64,000 nucleotides of DNA from an uncultured Rhodospirillales bacterium (GCA_937926175.1 CALANV010000008.1:93298-157297); one strand, 5' to 3'; counted from the first letter of the stretch, positions 1 to 9,156 are shown. Notes: generated by a model not told the origin, from the sequence alone. Program-made: numbers and translations.

Positions 1-2
1 GC

Positions 3-113
3 GACATGCGGCTCTTCCTCGACGAGAACGCGATCGACCACAAGATGATCGATCGCACCGCCAACGGAACGCATCATGCCGCGCCGAAGGCCGTCTCCGA
101 GGGTGTGCGATGA
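3..113 (+). CDS. C-terminal fragment of an unidentified protein (5' end outside window)
   Basis: Only the last 36 codons are present; the frame is open from the window edge and ends in TGA at 111-113. That stop overlaps the ATG of the next gene (ATGA), so the two are probably translationally coupled. The visible residues are polar and basic with no recognisable motif, so I give no function. Its position upstream of a secretion and glycan block makes a surface-related role possible, but this is inference from context only. Confidence 0.5.
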   Translation, partial: DMRLFLDENAIDHKMIDRTANGTHHAAPKAVSEGVR

Positions 114-838
114 CCGAACCGGCCAAAGCCAAAGATACGGCAATCCGCGTGGGCCGCGTCCTGGGTTATGTGGATGCGATCGAGCAGAACCGCGTGTTCG
201 GCTGGGCGTGGGAGCCAGATGCGCCTTCGGTGCGGCTCGAGATCGAAGTCAGATGCGAGGACCGCGTGCTGGCAACGGGTGTCGCCGACAGGATGCGGCC
301 CGATCTCGTCGAGAACCGGATCGGCGACGGCGAACATGCGTTCGAGATCGCGATCGAGTCCGGCGTGGACGGCCTTTCGGCGGAAAAGATCGAAGTGTTC
401 GCAAAAAGCAGCGCGGGTCAGCTCGTGCCGCTCGGCCGACGCAAGGCCGCGGACCGCGAGCCCGGCGATCCGGCGACGCTGCGCCGGATCGCACAGGCGC
501 TTTCCGCGCTCGGTGCGGAGCAGCGGAAGCTGGTGCACGCGACGGAGCGGAAGCTCGCCGTCATCGAGACCAAGGCGTCGGACGGGACGTCGGACGAGAC
601 CGTCGCCACGGTCGAGGCAGCGCTCGCCGAAGTTCGGGCGGCCCAGGAGAAACTCGAGCAGCGGATGGGCGAGTTCGACGTCTTTCTGATGCGGTTCGAT
701 GCGACCCTTCGCGAACTCGACGAAAAGATCTCGGACCTGCGGCGGGGATCGAGGATGTCGCAGGCCGGCTGGTGGGCGATCGGCGCCGCCGTTCTCGTGC
801 TGGTGGCGGTCGGAGCCGGCGTCGTCCTGATGCACTAG
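110..838 (+). CDS. Membrane-anchored coiled-coil protein with a GWAWEP-type N-terminal domain
   Basis: A 242-residue protein of unknown function. Residues about 15-105 form a beta-rich module with the motifs GYVDAIEQNRVFGWAWEP, an R-P-D-L step and GDGEHAF. Modules of this kind recur in alphaproteobacterial surface-glycan glycosyltransferases and related proteins (family knowledge, not searched). Residues about 120-205 are rich in Glu, Arg and Ala with heptad-like spacing, suggesting a coiled coil. A single hydrophobic helix near residues 217-238 ends the chain, so it is probably tail-anchored in the inner membrane. The start overlaps the stop of the previous gene. It runs convergently towards the type I secretion genes, 32 bp away. 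A role in surface polysaccharide assembly is inferred. Confidence 0.7.
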   Translation: MTEPAKAKDTAIRVGRVLGYVDAIEQNRVFGWAWEPDAPSVRLEIEVRCEDRVLATGVADRMRPDLVENRIGDGEHAFEIAIESGVDGLSAEKIEVFAKSSAGQLVPLGRRKAADREPGDPATLRRIAQALSALGAEQRKLVHATERKLAVIETKASDGTSDETVATVEAALAEVRAAQEKLEQRMGEFDVFLMRFDATLRELDEKISDLRRGSRMSQAGWWAIGAAVLVLVAVGAGVVLMH

Positions 839-870
839 CAGCGCGCTTTGGCGTTTCGGCGGCGTTCCGG

Positions 871-2214
871 TCATTCCTCGCGGAACGCCCGTTGCATGCT
901 GTGCGTGATCGGCGACAGGAAATAGTCCAGCGCAACGCGGCTTCCGGTGACGATCATCACCTCGGCGGGCATTCCGGGATAGAGGGTAACCCTGTCCAGA
1001 CCCTGGAGCGATTCGTTTTCCAGCGTCACGCGGGCGGCGAAGTAAGGTTCGCCGCTGCGTTCGTCGATAAGCTGGTCGGCGGAAACATGGGTAAGGACGC
1101 CGTCGATCACCGGGACTTCGCGCTGTTTATAAGCCGTCAGCCGGACATGCGCGGGTTGGCCGACGCGCACCGAGTCGATGTCGTTCGGACTGACCCGCGC
1201 CTCGATGACCAGATCATCGTTGAGCGGAACGATGTCGAGGATCGGCTGGCCGGGGCCGATGACGCCGCCCGGCGTATAGAACTTCAGGTCGACGACGATG
1301 CCGTCCTGGGGCGCCACGATCTCGCGCCGTTCGAGCACGTCTTTGGCGCTGCGGATACGGTCGGCGAACTCGGCGGCGAGCGCCTGCGCGTCCTGCAGCT
1401 CCCGCGCGATCTCCGTGCTCCGGGTGTTCTGGAGTCCGATTATCTCCAGCTCGGCGGCGGCGATGGCTTGGCGCGCCCGGGCGATGTTTGCCTGCAGTTC
1501 GCCGCGGCGGCCGCGAAGCTCGGCCGCGGCACGCTCGAGCTCGAGCAGGCGCGGCCGCCGCTCGTAACCCTTCTCGAGCAGCGTGCGGACGTTCTTGAGC
1601 TCTTCCTCCGTGAATTTCAGACGCTCGACGGTCGCCCTGAGCTGCGCCTGCAGGGCCGAGATTTCCTCCTCGATCTGTTCGATGCGGCGCCGCTGGACGG
1701 CGACCAGGCCGTCATGCGACTCCCAGCGTGCCCGAAAGAGCTGCTGCTGGGTCGCCATGATGTCCCGGACCTGCGGATCGTGCTTTTGCGCCTCCAGTTC
1801 CGGCGGGAATGTGATCTGACGGAGCCCCTCCTGCTCCGCCCGCAGCCGTCCCACCCGGGCAAGCGCAACCCAGTACTGTCCCCTGAGCTGGGCCAGCTGG
1901 GCCTCGGCCTGGAGCGAGTCCAGGCGCATGAGGACCTGTCCGGCCTTCACCTGATCGCCCTCCTTGACCAGGAGCTCGCGCAATATGCCGCCTTCCAGGT
2001 GCTGGACCGTCTTGCGGTGGCTGTTCGCGATGACGACGCCCGGTGCGATGGCGGCGCTTTCGAGTGCCGCGACGGACGACCAGCCGATGAATCCGCCGAA
2101 GGCGATGGCGACCGTCACGAAACCGGCGATCACGGTGTTGCGCAGGGACGGCTCCGGCAGGTCGCGCGCTGGTGTGCCGGCCCGGGCGTCGGTGTGCGTC
2201 GTACGGCTGCTCAT
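871..2214 (-). CDS. Type I secretion periplasmic adaptor (HlyD family)
   Basis: A 447-residue membrane fusion protein that would link an inner-membrane ABC exporter to an outer-membrane TolC-type channel. It has a short cytoplasmic N-terminus, one transmembrane helix at about residues 27-50, and the biotinyl-lipoyl half motif HRKTVQHLEGGILRELLVKEG near 66-86. A long alpha-helical hairpin spans about 100-290, followed by the second lipoyl half (IVAPQDGIVVDL) and a beta-barrel C-terminal region with YPGMPAEV. Length and layout fit the HlyD/PrtE family. Its ATG overlaps the stop of the ABC exporter gene by 4 bp (2211-2214), so the pair is one operon. No outer-membrane partner or secreted substrate is visible in the window. 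Confidence 0.92.
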   Translation of the reverse strand: MSSRTTHTDARAGTPARDLPEPSLRNTVIAGFVTVAIAFGGFIGWSSVAALESAAIAPGVVIANSHRKTVQHLEGGILRELLVKEGDQVKAGQVLMRLDSLQAEAQLAQLRGQYWVALARVGRLRAEQEGLRQITFPPELEAQKHDPQVRDIMATQQQLFRARWESHDGLVAVQRRRIEQIEEEISALQAQLRATVERLKFTEEELKNVRTLLEKGYERRPRLLELERAAAELRGRRGELQANIARARQAIAAAELEIIGLQNTRSTEIARELQDAQALAAEFADRIRSAKDVLERREIVAPQDGIVVDLKFYTPGGVIGPGQPILDIVPLNDDLVIEARVSPNDIDSVRVGQPAHVRLTAYKQREVPVIDGVLTHVSADQLIDERSGEPYFAARVTLENESLQGLDRVTLYPGMPAEVMIVTGSRVALDYFLSPITHSMQRAFREE

Positions 2215-3950
2215 GAAGCCCTTCCGTTCGCCGGTGCGACGGGCCGCGGCGCGGTTCTGGCCGGGGTCGCACCCGGAACGACCGACTGGATGATCTCCGT
2301 GCGGGGGCCGAACTGCTCGACGGTGCCGTCCTTGAGGACGAGGATCTTATCGACGACCGAAATGACCGAGGGCCGATGCGCGATCAGGACCACGGTCGTG
2401 CCGGCCTTCTTGGCGGCGACGATCGCCCGAAGGAGCGCCTGTTCGCCGGCATGGTCGAGATTGGAATTGGGTTCGTCGAGCACCAGCAGGCGCGGTTTTC
2501 CGAAGAGCGCGCGCGCGAGCGCCAGCCGCTGGCGTTGTCCGCCGCTCAGATTGAAGGCGACGTCGCGTATTTCGGTGTCATAGCCGAACGGCAGTCGGCC
2601 GATCAGTTCGTGTACGTCGGCAGCACGGGCGGCCTCGACGATCTCGAGCGGATCGGCGTGGGAGAATCGCGCGATGTTGTCGCGCACCGTGCCTTCGATG
2701 AGGGCCACGTTCTGCGGCAGATACCCGACATGCCTGCCGAAGCTTTCGCGTTCCCAGAGGAACACGTTCTGGCCATCGAGATAGATGCCGCCGGACGTCG
2801 GCTGCCAGATGCCCATGATCAGCCGGGCGAGGGTCGACTTGCCGGCGCCGGACGGACCGATGACGCCGACGACCTCGCCGGGTTCCAGCGTGAACGAGAC
2901 GCCCTTCAGGACGGGACGGTCGCTGCCGGGCGGGACGAAGACGACGCGGTCGGCGACGAGACGGCCCTCGGGAACCGGAAGGGGGATGCGCTGGCGCAGG
3001 TTCGCGTTTTCCATCAGCAGCGTCCGCACGCGATTGAACGCGCCGGCCGCGAAAACCCACTGGCGCCAGCCGTCGATGAGCTGCTCGAACGGGAACAGCG
3101 CACGCGCCATGATGATCGAGGCCGCCACGACGCTGCCGGGGGACGCCTCGCGTTCGATCACCAGATACGCGCCGATCGCGAGGATGAAGATCTGCACGCT
3201 CATGCGCACCGACTTCGATGCCGCGGCCACCGCGCGGGCACCGCTGTTTCCGCGCCCGAGGAGGGTAATCGCGCGCTGCTGCATCTGCTGCCAACGCTGG
3301 GCGAGCGCGTGGAGCATGCCCAGCGCCTCGATGATCTCGGCGTTGCGGATGGACGACGTCACGATGCCGAGCGCACGATTGGAGGCATCGTTCGCCTGTG
3401 CCAACGCCTTGCGGCTTACCAGTTCCACCGTCACCCCGAGCAGCAGGAGCGCAATGCCGCCGATCAGTGCGACGACGCCGTACGCCGGGTGGAGCAGGAA
3501 CAGCACGACGAAGAACATGGGCGCCCAGATCGCGTCCAGCGGCACGCCGAACGCGTTGCTGGTCACGAACAGACGCAGGTCGTTGACGTCGCGCAATGCC
3601 TGCGCCCCTTGCGATGAATGCTTCTGCAGGGATTCCGTGATCGCGGCCTGAAGAACGGGAACGTTCAGGCGCCGCGCCAGGATCTCGCCGAGGATGAGGT
3701 AGGCGCGGGCGCGTATGTAGTCGAGGACCGCGAACACGATCAGCCCGCCGACCGCGATCACCGTCAGCATCACGAGCGTGTCGATGCTGCGGCTGTTCAT
3801 CACGCGATCGTAGATCTGCAGCATGTAGAGCGGGACGACGAGCTGCAGAAGGCTCAGGAAGAAACTGACGAAGGCCGTGAACAGAAGTGCGGTGCCGCAG
3901 CGCCGCATCATGTTCGCAATCAGTTCCTTGCCGCTGTTTTCCGTCATCAT
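2211..3950 (-). CDS. Type I secretion system permease/ATPase (PrtD-like)
   Basis: An ABC exporter half-transporter of about 579 residues. The N-terminal membrane domain has about six helices and begins with the typical stretch PLYMLQIYDRVMNSRSIDTL. The C-terminal nucleotide-binding domain has Walker A GPSGAGKST, signature LSGGQRQRLALARAL and Walker B LLVLDEP, with the switch His in IAHRPS. There is no N-terminal C39 peptidase domain, which fits exporters of RTX-type or adhesin substrates carrying C-terminal signals. I chose the ATG at 3950; the frame stays open to a GTG at 3983, and neither start has a strong ribosome binding site. The adaptor gene follows with a 4-bp overlap. Confidence 0.92.
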   Translation of the reverse strand: MMTENSGKELIANMMRRCGTALLFTAFVSFFLSLLQLVVPLYMLQIYDRVMNSRSIDTLVMLTVIAVGGLIVFAVLDYIRARAYLILGEILARRLNVPVLQAAITESLQKHSSQGAQALRDVNDLRLFVTSNAFGVPLDAIWAPMFFVVLFLLHPAYGVVALIGGIALLLLGVTVELVSRKALAQANDASNRALGIVTSSIRNAEIIEALGMLHALAQRWQQMQQRAITLLGRGNSGARAVAAASKSVRMSVQIFILAIGAYLVIEREASPGSVVAASIIMARALFPFEQLIDGWRQWVFAAGAFNRVRTLLMENANLRQRIPLPVPEGRLVADRVVFVPPGSDRPVLKGVSFTLEPGEVVGVIGPSGAGKSTLARLIMGIWQPTSGGIYLDGQNVFLWERESFGRHVGYLPQNVALIEGTVRDNIARFSHADPLEIVEAARAADVHELIGRLPFGYDTEIRDVAFNLSGGQRQRLALARALFGKPRLLVLDEPNSNLDHAGEQALLRAIVAAKKAGTTVVLIAHRPSVISVVDKILVLKDGTVEQFGPRTEIIQSVVPGATPARTAPRPVAPANGRAS

Positions 3951-4072
3951 CGCCGTCTTGTCGTGTCCGCTGGCGCGGCGCACGTCCGTCGCTAAACCAG
4001 CGCCGGGATTCTAATGGCTCGTAAAGGAAAAAATCAGCCGGTGATTGGCGGATCACGCAATGATCACAACTC

Positions 4073-4095
4073 AATACCGTTCATCACCCGGTATT
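4073..4095. repeat. 7-bp inverted repeat upstream of the glycosyltransferase gene
   Basis: AATACCG (4073-4079) and CGGTATT (4089-4095) are exact reverse complements around a 9-base loop. The site lies in the AT-richer divergent gap between the secretion ATPase gene and the glycosyltransferase gene, about 43 bp before the latter's ATG. It could be an operator or an mRNA hairpin. No regulator gene is adjacent. Confidence 0.3.
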
Positions 4096-4137
4096 ATGAT
4101 TGCCTCGCTGCCGAGCAACCCGGTCATTCATTTAAGA

Positions 4138-5436
4138 ATGCGTGAAAGTGACATATTGTTTGTCCATAGATACTTTCCGGGCCAGTTCCGGCTTCTGTCC
4201 GCCTATCTGGCGGCGCGACATCGCGTCGTTGCGCTGCGCGACGCGCAATTCGACGAGGCGGTGCCGGCCGGCCTGCGCTGCCTTTCCTACCAGGCCGCCC
4301 CTGCTTCCGGATCGACGCATCGTTACGTCCGCAGCCTCGAGGGAGCGGTTCGCCGCGGGCAGGCCGTGGCGCGCGCCGCATTGGCGCTGCGCAGCCGCGG
4401 CTTTCGTCCCCGGATCATCTTCGCCCACCCCGGCTGGGGCGAGGCGCTTTATCTCAAGGACGTGTTTCCGGACGCGAAGCTCGTCGGGTTGTTCGAGTTC
4501 TTCTATCGCGCGGAGGGGGCCGATGTCGGCTTCGACCCCGAATTCCCGGCGCGGCTGGACGACCGGCTGCGCCTGCGCACGCGCAATGCCGTCAACCTGA
4601 TGAGCCTCGAGGCGTGCGACTGGGGGGTGTCGCCGACGGTCTGGCAGCGCAATCTGCACCCCGTCGCCTTCTGGCCGCGACTTTCCGTCATACATGACGG
4701 GATCGACACCGACAGGGTCCGACCCGACCTCTCGGCACGCCTTGTCACGCCAACAGGCGAAACATTGTCACTGGATGACGAGGTCGTGACCTACGTGGCA
4801 CGCGATCTCGAGCCGTATCGCGGTTTTCACAGCTTCATGCGGGCATTGCCGCTGATCCTGTCGCGCCGGCCGCGTGCGCGCGTCGTGATCGTCGGCGGCG
4901 ATGGTACGAGCTACGGGCCGCCGCCGGCGGCGGCCGCCTGCTGGCGCGAGCACCTGCTGGCGGAGCTCGGGTCGCGGCTCGACCTCTCGCGGGTCATTTT
5001 CCTCGGACGCGTTCCGTACGACACGTATCTCCGCGTCCTGCAGATCTCGTCGGTTCACGTCTACCTGACCTATCCGTTCGTGCTTTCATGGTCGTGTCTC
5101 GAGGCCATGGCGGCCGGATGTGCCGTCGTCGGCTCTGCGACCGCCCCGGTCGAGGAGGTCATCGTCGACGGGGTGAACGGCCTGCTCGTCGACTTCTTCT
5201 CGCCGCGGGCGATCGCCGATGCGGTCGCTTCCGTTCTCGATCACCCGGACCGCATGGCGGCGATGCGTGCGGCCGCGCGGCGGACGATCGTCGACCGCTA
5301 CGACTTTCACCGCGTGTGCCTGCCGCGATACCTCGCGCTCGTCGACCGGCTTCTGGGCACGGCGCGAAAGCCGTCGAAACATCAGCCGGTGACGCAGCCG
5401 GTACCGTCGCAAGCCTCGGTGGCATTCGCGCCATGA
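4138..5436 (+). CDS. Glycosyltransferase family 4-type protein
   Basis: A 432-residue GT-B fold glycosyltransferase, probably transferring a nucleotide-sugar-derived hexose during surface glycan synthesis. The N-terminal domain begins ILFVHRYFPGQFRLL, typical of rhizobial GT4 proteins. The C-terminal donor domain shows VIVGGDG near the middle and the EX7E-like segment SWSCLEAMAAGCAVVGS followed by EEVIVDGVNGLLVDF. I chose the ATG at 4138; the frame is open upstream to 4045, but the extra residues do not look protein-like. The stop overlaps the rfbC start (ATGA, 5433-5436), placing it at the head of the dTDP-rhamnose operon. It is a candidate rhamnosyltransferase or chain-initiating enzyme, which is inference from position. 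Confidence 0.88.
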   Translation: MRESDILFVHRYFPGQFRLLSAYLAARHRVVALRDAQFDEAVPAGLRCLSYQAAPASGSTHRYVRSLEGAVRRGQAVARAALALRSRGFRPRIIFAHPGWGEALYLKDVFPDAKLVGLFEFFYRAEGADVGFDPEFPARLDDRLRLRTRNAVNLMSLEACDWGVSPTVWQRNLHPVAFWPRLSVIHDGIDTDRVRPDLSARLVTPTGETLSLDDEVVTYVARDLEPYRGFHSFMRALPLILSRRPRARVVIVGGDGTSYGPPPAAAACWREHLLAELGSRLDLSRVIFLGRVPYDTYLRVLQISSVHVYLTYPFVLSWSCLEAMAAGCAVVGSATAPVEEVIVDGVNGLLVDFFSPRAIADAVASVLDHPDRMAAMRAAARRTIVDRYDFHRVCLPRYLALVDRLLGTARKPSKHQPVTQPVPSQASVAFAP

Positions 5437-6017
5437 TCGAGGTCCTCCCGCTTGCCATTCCGGATGTGAAGCTCGTCCGGCCGGTGCGGTTCCATGACGA
5501 GCGTGGTCTGTTTTCCGAGACCTACAACCGGAAATGCTTCTGGGAAGCCGGAATTGCCGTCGACTTCGTCCAGGACAACCATTCGATATCGCATCATCGC
5601 GGCACCATTCGCGGCCTGCATTTTCAACGCGCTCCCTTCGCGCAGGCGAAGCTCGTGCGCGTCGTGCGCGGTGCGGCGTTCGACGTCGCGGTCGATCTGC
5701 GCCCCAGCTCGCCCAGTTTCGGCCGTCACGTATCCGTGGTGCTCAGTGCCGCGTTGTGGAACCAGATCTTCATTCCGGAGGGATTCGCGCACGGCTTCTG
5801 CACGCTCGAGCCGGATACGGAGCTCGTCTACAAGGTCAACCGCTATCGGGTTCCGGAATACGAGGCCGGAATCCGTTGGGACGACCCCGATCTCGGGATC
5901 GAATGGCCGGTCGAGCCGGCGGCGGCCGTGCTCTCGGCGCGGGATCGGGGCCTGCCTTCCTTTGCCGAAGAATGTCTGCGGCAGTCGGTTGACGCTGCTG
6001 TGGGCGCGGCATCATGA
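5433..6017 (+). CDS. rfbC: dTDP-4-dehydrorhamnose 3,5-epimerase
   Basis: Cytoplasmic epimerase (RmlC), third step of dTDP-L-rhamnose synthesis; 194 residues against a usual 180-200. Diagnostic segments are FHDERGLFSETYN near the N-terminus, VQDNHSISHHRGTIRGLHFQ with the catalytic His, KLVRVVRGAAFDVAVDLRP, and IPEGFAHGFCTLEPDTELVYK with the active-site Tyr region. The cupin fold is evident from these blocks. The gene overlaps both neighbours by 4 bp (ATGA), so it is translationally coupled to the glycosyltransferase upstream and rfbB downstream. Confidence 0.96.
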   Translation: MIEVLPLAIPDVKLVRPVRFHDERGLFSETYNRKCFWEAGIAVDFVQDNHSISHHRGTIRGLHFQRAPFAQAKLVRVVRGAAFDVAVDLRPSSPSFGRHVSVVLSAALWNQIFIPEGFAHGFCTLEPDTELVYKVNRYRVPEYEAGIRWDDPDLGIEWPVEPAAAVLSARDRGLPSFAEECLRQSVDAAVGAAS

Positions 6018-7087
6018 GAATTCTGGTCACCGGGGGGGCCGGGTTCATCGGCTCCGCCTTCATCCGGTATCTCCATCGGCGGACCGATGCCTCGATCGTC
6101 AACGTCGACTGCCTGACCTATGCCGGCAATCCGGCGGCGCTCGAAGAGGTCGCCGGATCACCCCGCTATGAATTCGAACAGGCGGACATCGGTGATGCCG
6201 CGGCGATGCGGCGCGTCTTTGCGATCTACCGCCCCGATGCGGTCGTGCATCTCGCCGCCGAGAGTCACGTCGATCGCTCGATCGACGGTCCGGCGGCATT
6301 CGTCGCGACGAATGTGGTCGGCACCTACACGCTGCTGGAGGTCGCGCGCGACTACTGGTCCGGATTGGAGGAGGGGCGTCGCGCCGCCTTCCGCTTTCTC
6401 CATGTCTCCACCGACGAGGTGTTCGGGGCGCTGGACGATTCCGATCCGGCGTTCACGGAGGAGCATCCCTATCGGCCGAACTCGCCATACGCGGCGACCA
6501 AGGCGGCGGCGGATCATCTGGTTCGTGCCTGGCATCGGACCTACGGCCTGCCGACGCTCATCTCCAACTGCTCGAACAACTACGGGCCGTGGCAGTTTCC
6601 GGAGAAGCTCATACCGGTCATGATCCGAAAGGCGCTGGCCGGCGAGCCGCTGCCCGTCTATGGAACCGGCGCCAACGTCCGGGACTGGCTCCATGTCGAC
6701 GACCACGCCGAGGCGCTCTGGCTCATCCTGACGCGCGGCCGCGTCGGGGAGCGCTACAATATCGGTGGCGGCAACGAGCTGACCAATCTCGAGCTGGTCG
6801 AACGGATCTGCGATGTGCTCGACGAGCTGTGCCCCGATAGCGCGCACAGCCCGCGCCGGCGGCTCATCCGCTTCGTGCCGGATCGTCCCGGTCATGACCG
6901 GCGCTATGCGGTCGATACCACCAAGATTCGCCGCGAACTCGGGTGGCAGCCGCGCGTGGACATCGCAACGGGCCTGACCCGAACCATCCGCTGGTATGTC
7001 GACAACGAGGCGTCGATCCGCGGCTGGACGGCGTTCCGGTATGGGGGCGAGCGGCTGGGTCTCGGCGTCGGCAGGGCGACGCCATGA
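6014..7087 (+). CDS. rfbB: dTDP-glucose 4,6-dehydratase
   Basis: RmlB, an NAD-dependent short-chain dehydrogenase/reductase that converts dTDP-glucose to dTDP-4-keto-6-deoxyglucose. The 357-residue length is normal. Motifs are GGAGFIGSAFIRY (NAD binding, residues 7-19), HLAAESHVDRSIDGP, STDEVFG with the catalytic Thr/Asp/Glu, and YAATKAAADHLVRAW with the YxxxK pair. SNCSNNYGPWQFPEKLIP is a signature of this family. The gene overlaps rfbC and rfbD by 4 bp each. Confidence 0.97.
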   Translation: MRILVTGGAGFIGSAFIRYLHRRTDASIVNVDCLTYAGNPAALEEVAGSPRYEFEQADIGDAAAMRRVFAIYRPDAVVHLAAESHVDRSIDGPAAFVATNVVGTYTLLEVARDYWSGLEEGRRAAFRFLHVSTDEVFGALDDSDPAFTEEHPYRPNSPYAATKAAADHLVRAWHRTYGLPTLISNCSNNYGPWQFPEKLIPVMIRKALAGEPLPVYGTGANVRDWLHVDDHAEALWLILTRGRVGERYNIGGGNELTNLELVERICDVLDELCPDSAHSPRRRLIRFVPDRPGHDRRYAVDTTKIRRELGWQPRVDIATGLTRTIRWYVDNEASIRGWTAFRYGGERLGLGVGRATP

Positions 7088-7977
7088 GGGTTCTTCTCAC
7101 CGGCGGCAGCGGCCAGATCGGTACGGCCTTGCTGGAGGCGGCGGGGCGGGACTTCCATATCATCGCACCGACGCGCAGCCAGATGGACTTGAGGCGCCCG
7201 GCGACTCTGTCGGCGGCGTTCGAGGTGTGCCCGGACGTCGTCGTGAACGCCGGCGCCTATACTGCCGTCGATGCCGCGGAGGACGATCCGCGCACCGCAT
7301 TCGCCGTCAATTGCGGCGGCCCGGGTCTGCTCGCGTCCGTTTGTGCCGCGCATGGCATCCCGATCATCCAGCTCTCGACGGACTACGTGTTCGACGGCTT
7401 CAAGGCCGGCGCGTATCGGGAGGACGACGAGCCGAATCCGCTGAGCGTTTACGGTCGCACGAAACTCGAAGGCGAGGAGGCGGTGCGGCGCGCGCAGCCG
7501 CGGCACATCATTCTGCGGACGTCATGGGTCTACAGCCCGCACGGCCGCAACTTCATCAAGGCGATACTGCGTCGTGCGCTGGCGCGCGAACCCCTACGCG
7601 TCGTCGACGATCAACGCGGCTGTCCGACCGCGGCCGCGGACGTCGCCCGCGCGATTGTCGCCATCCTCCGGCGCCTCCGGTCGGACGGCGAGATCCCCTG
7701 GGGCACATATCATTATGCCGGCGCCGGCGAGGCGACGTGGTGCGACGTCGCCCGGGCGACGGTCGCACTCGCCGAGCCCATGCTCCGCGGCAGGGTGGAT
7801 GTCGTTCCGATCTCGAGCCGCGACTTTGCGGCGCGGGCCCGGCGTCCGGCCAATTCCGTTCTCGACTGCCGGCACATCGTTCGCACCTTTGACGTCGATC
7901 GGGTGCCGTGGACGCAGAGCCTGGCGCGGGTCGTCACGACGATAATGGAAGAGATGCGGAGCACGGCAATCCCATGA
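7084..7977 (+). CDS. rfbD: dTDP-4-dehydrorhamnose reductase
   Basis: RmlD, the NAD(P)H-dependent last step giving dTDP-L-rhamnose; 297 residues. Motifs are LLTGGSGQIGTALLEA at the N-terminus, VVNAGAYTAVDAAEDD, LSTDYVFDG and YGRTKLEGE (YxxxK), then RTSWVYSPHGRNF. The ATG at 7084 lies inside the rfbB stop overlap. The stop overlaps rfbA. A longer upstream-open frame exists but would run deep into rfbB, so the coupled start is preferred. Confidence 0.96.
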   Translation: MRVLLTGGSGQIGTALLEAAGRDFHIIAPTRSQMDLRRPATLSAAFEVCPDVVVNAGAYTAVDAAEDDPRTAFAVNCGGPGLLASVCAAHGIPIIQLSTDYVFDGFKAGAYREDDEPNPLSVYGRTKLEGEEAVRRAQPRHIILRTSWVYSPHGRNFIKAILRRALAREPLRVVDDQRGCPTAAADVARAIVAILRRLRSDGEIPWGTYHYAGAGEATWCDVARATVALAEPMLRGRVDVVPISSRDFAARARRPANSVLDCRHIVRTFDVDRVPWTQSLARVVTTIMEEMRSTAIP

Positions 7978-8900
7978 AGGGAATCATCCTCGCGGGCGGT
8001 TCGGGCACGCGACTTTATCCCGTGACGCGGGCGATCAGCAAACAGCTGCTGCCCGTCTACGACAAGCCGATGATCTACTATCCGCTCTCCACGCTCATGC
8101 TGGCGGGCATTCGCGACATCCTCGTCATCACGACGCCGGCCGATGCGGCGGCGTTCCGGGCGCTGCTCGGGACGGGCGAGCAGTGGGGCATTTCGCTTTC
8201 CTATGCCGTTCAGCCGAGGCCCGAGGGGCTGGCGCAGGCGTTCACGATCGGCCGCCGCTTCATCGGCACGGACAATTGCGCCCTGGTGCTCGGCGACAAC
8301 ATCTTCTTCGGGCACGGGCTAAGCACGATCCTGCAGCGCGCCGCGATGCGCAAACACGGGGCGACCATTTTCGCCTGCCACGTCCAGGATCCGGAACGTT
8401 ACGGCGTCGTGGAGTTCGATGCCTCGGGGCGGCCGGTCCGCATCGTCGAGAAACCGGTCGCGCCGAAGTCACGATGTGCCGTGACGGGCCTCTACTTTTT
8501 CGACAACCGCGTCGTGGACTTCGCCGCCGAGGTCAGGCCCTCCTGGCGGGGCGAGCTGGAGATCACCGACATCAACAATCGCTACCTCGCCGAGGGTGAT
8601 CTTCGCGTCCAGATCCTCGGCCGCGGCTTCGCGTGGCTCGATGCCGGCACGCCGCGCGCGCTCCTCGACGCTGCCCAGTTCGTTCAGACCGTCGAGGAAC
8701 GGCAGGGCCTGAAGATCGCCTGCCTCGAAGAGGTGGCGTACCGCATGGGCTTCATCGAGGCCGACGCGCTCGAACGCCTGGCGGATCAGTACCGGGCGAG
8801 CGGCTACGGCGATTACCTGCGCCGCATCCTCGACGAGACGACCAGCGCCTTCGGCCCGGCGTCGTCACGGCCCATGCTGGTCGAGCAATCCTTCGGTTGA
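7974..8900 (+). CDS. rfbA: Glucose-1-phosphate thymidylyltransferase
   Basis: RmlA, which makes dTDP-glucose from dTTP and glucose 1-phosphate and is the committing, usually product-inhibited step. Residues 1-20 carry KGIILAGGSGTRLYP with the nucleotide-binding GGxGTRL. Other family blocks are SKQLLPVYDKPMIYYPLSTL, VLGDNIFFGHGL, EKPVAPKS, and ELEITDINNRYL. The 308-residue length is slightly above the usual 290. The start overlaps rfbD by 4 bp. It closes the five-gene operon that begins at 4138. Confidence 0.97.
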   Translation: MKGIILAGGSGTRLYPVTRAISKQLLPVYDKPMIYYPLSTLMLAGIRDILVITTPADAAAFRALLGTGEQWGISLSYAVQPRPEGLAQAFTIGRRFIGTDNCALVLGDNIFFGHGLSTILQRAAMRKHGATIFACHVQDPERYGVVEFDASGRPVRIVEKPVAPKSRCAVTGLYFFDNRVVDFAAEVRPSWRGELEITDINNRYLAEGDLRVQILGRGFAWLDAGTPRALLDAAQFVQTVEERQGLKIACLEEVAYRMGFIEADALERLADQYRASGYGDYLRRILDETTSAFGPASSRPMLVEQSFG

Positions 8901-9156
8901 GTGGGACCGGCACACGGACCCGCGAGGGAACGGCACCACCATCATCGGCTCTGGGAGCCGGCGGCGGCGCGATCGGCACGGCGAGATAACGGCGACCGGT
9001 AGGTTGCGCCTAAGGCGGCGTGCGGCGCGGATCTCTCTGAAGACGAGAAGCGGGACCATCGGCGCAGCAACGATAGCTACCGAAGCACGAGAAAGCTGAA
9101 CACCACAGCTCGCTCGGCATTCGTGCGGACGGATTGGCTGGCCGCTTGAAGTGAGA
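8901..9156. other. Intergenic stretch before tRNA-Arg
   Basis: No convincing gene or strong terminator is visible between rfbA and the tRNA gene. A weak GGCTC/GAGCC hairpin around 8959-8971 has no T-run. The segment would contain the 3' ends of two convergent transcripts (rfbA rightward, tRNA leftward). Confidence 0.4.

Noticed and set aside
4045..4137. N-terminal extension of the glycosyltransferase
   Set aside because: The 31 extra residues cover the AT-rich divergent promoter region and an inverted repeat; the ATG at 4138 begins the conserved domain.
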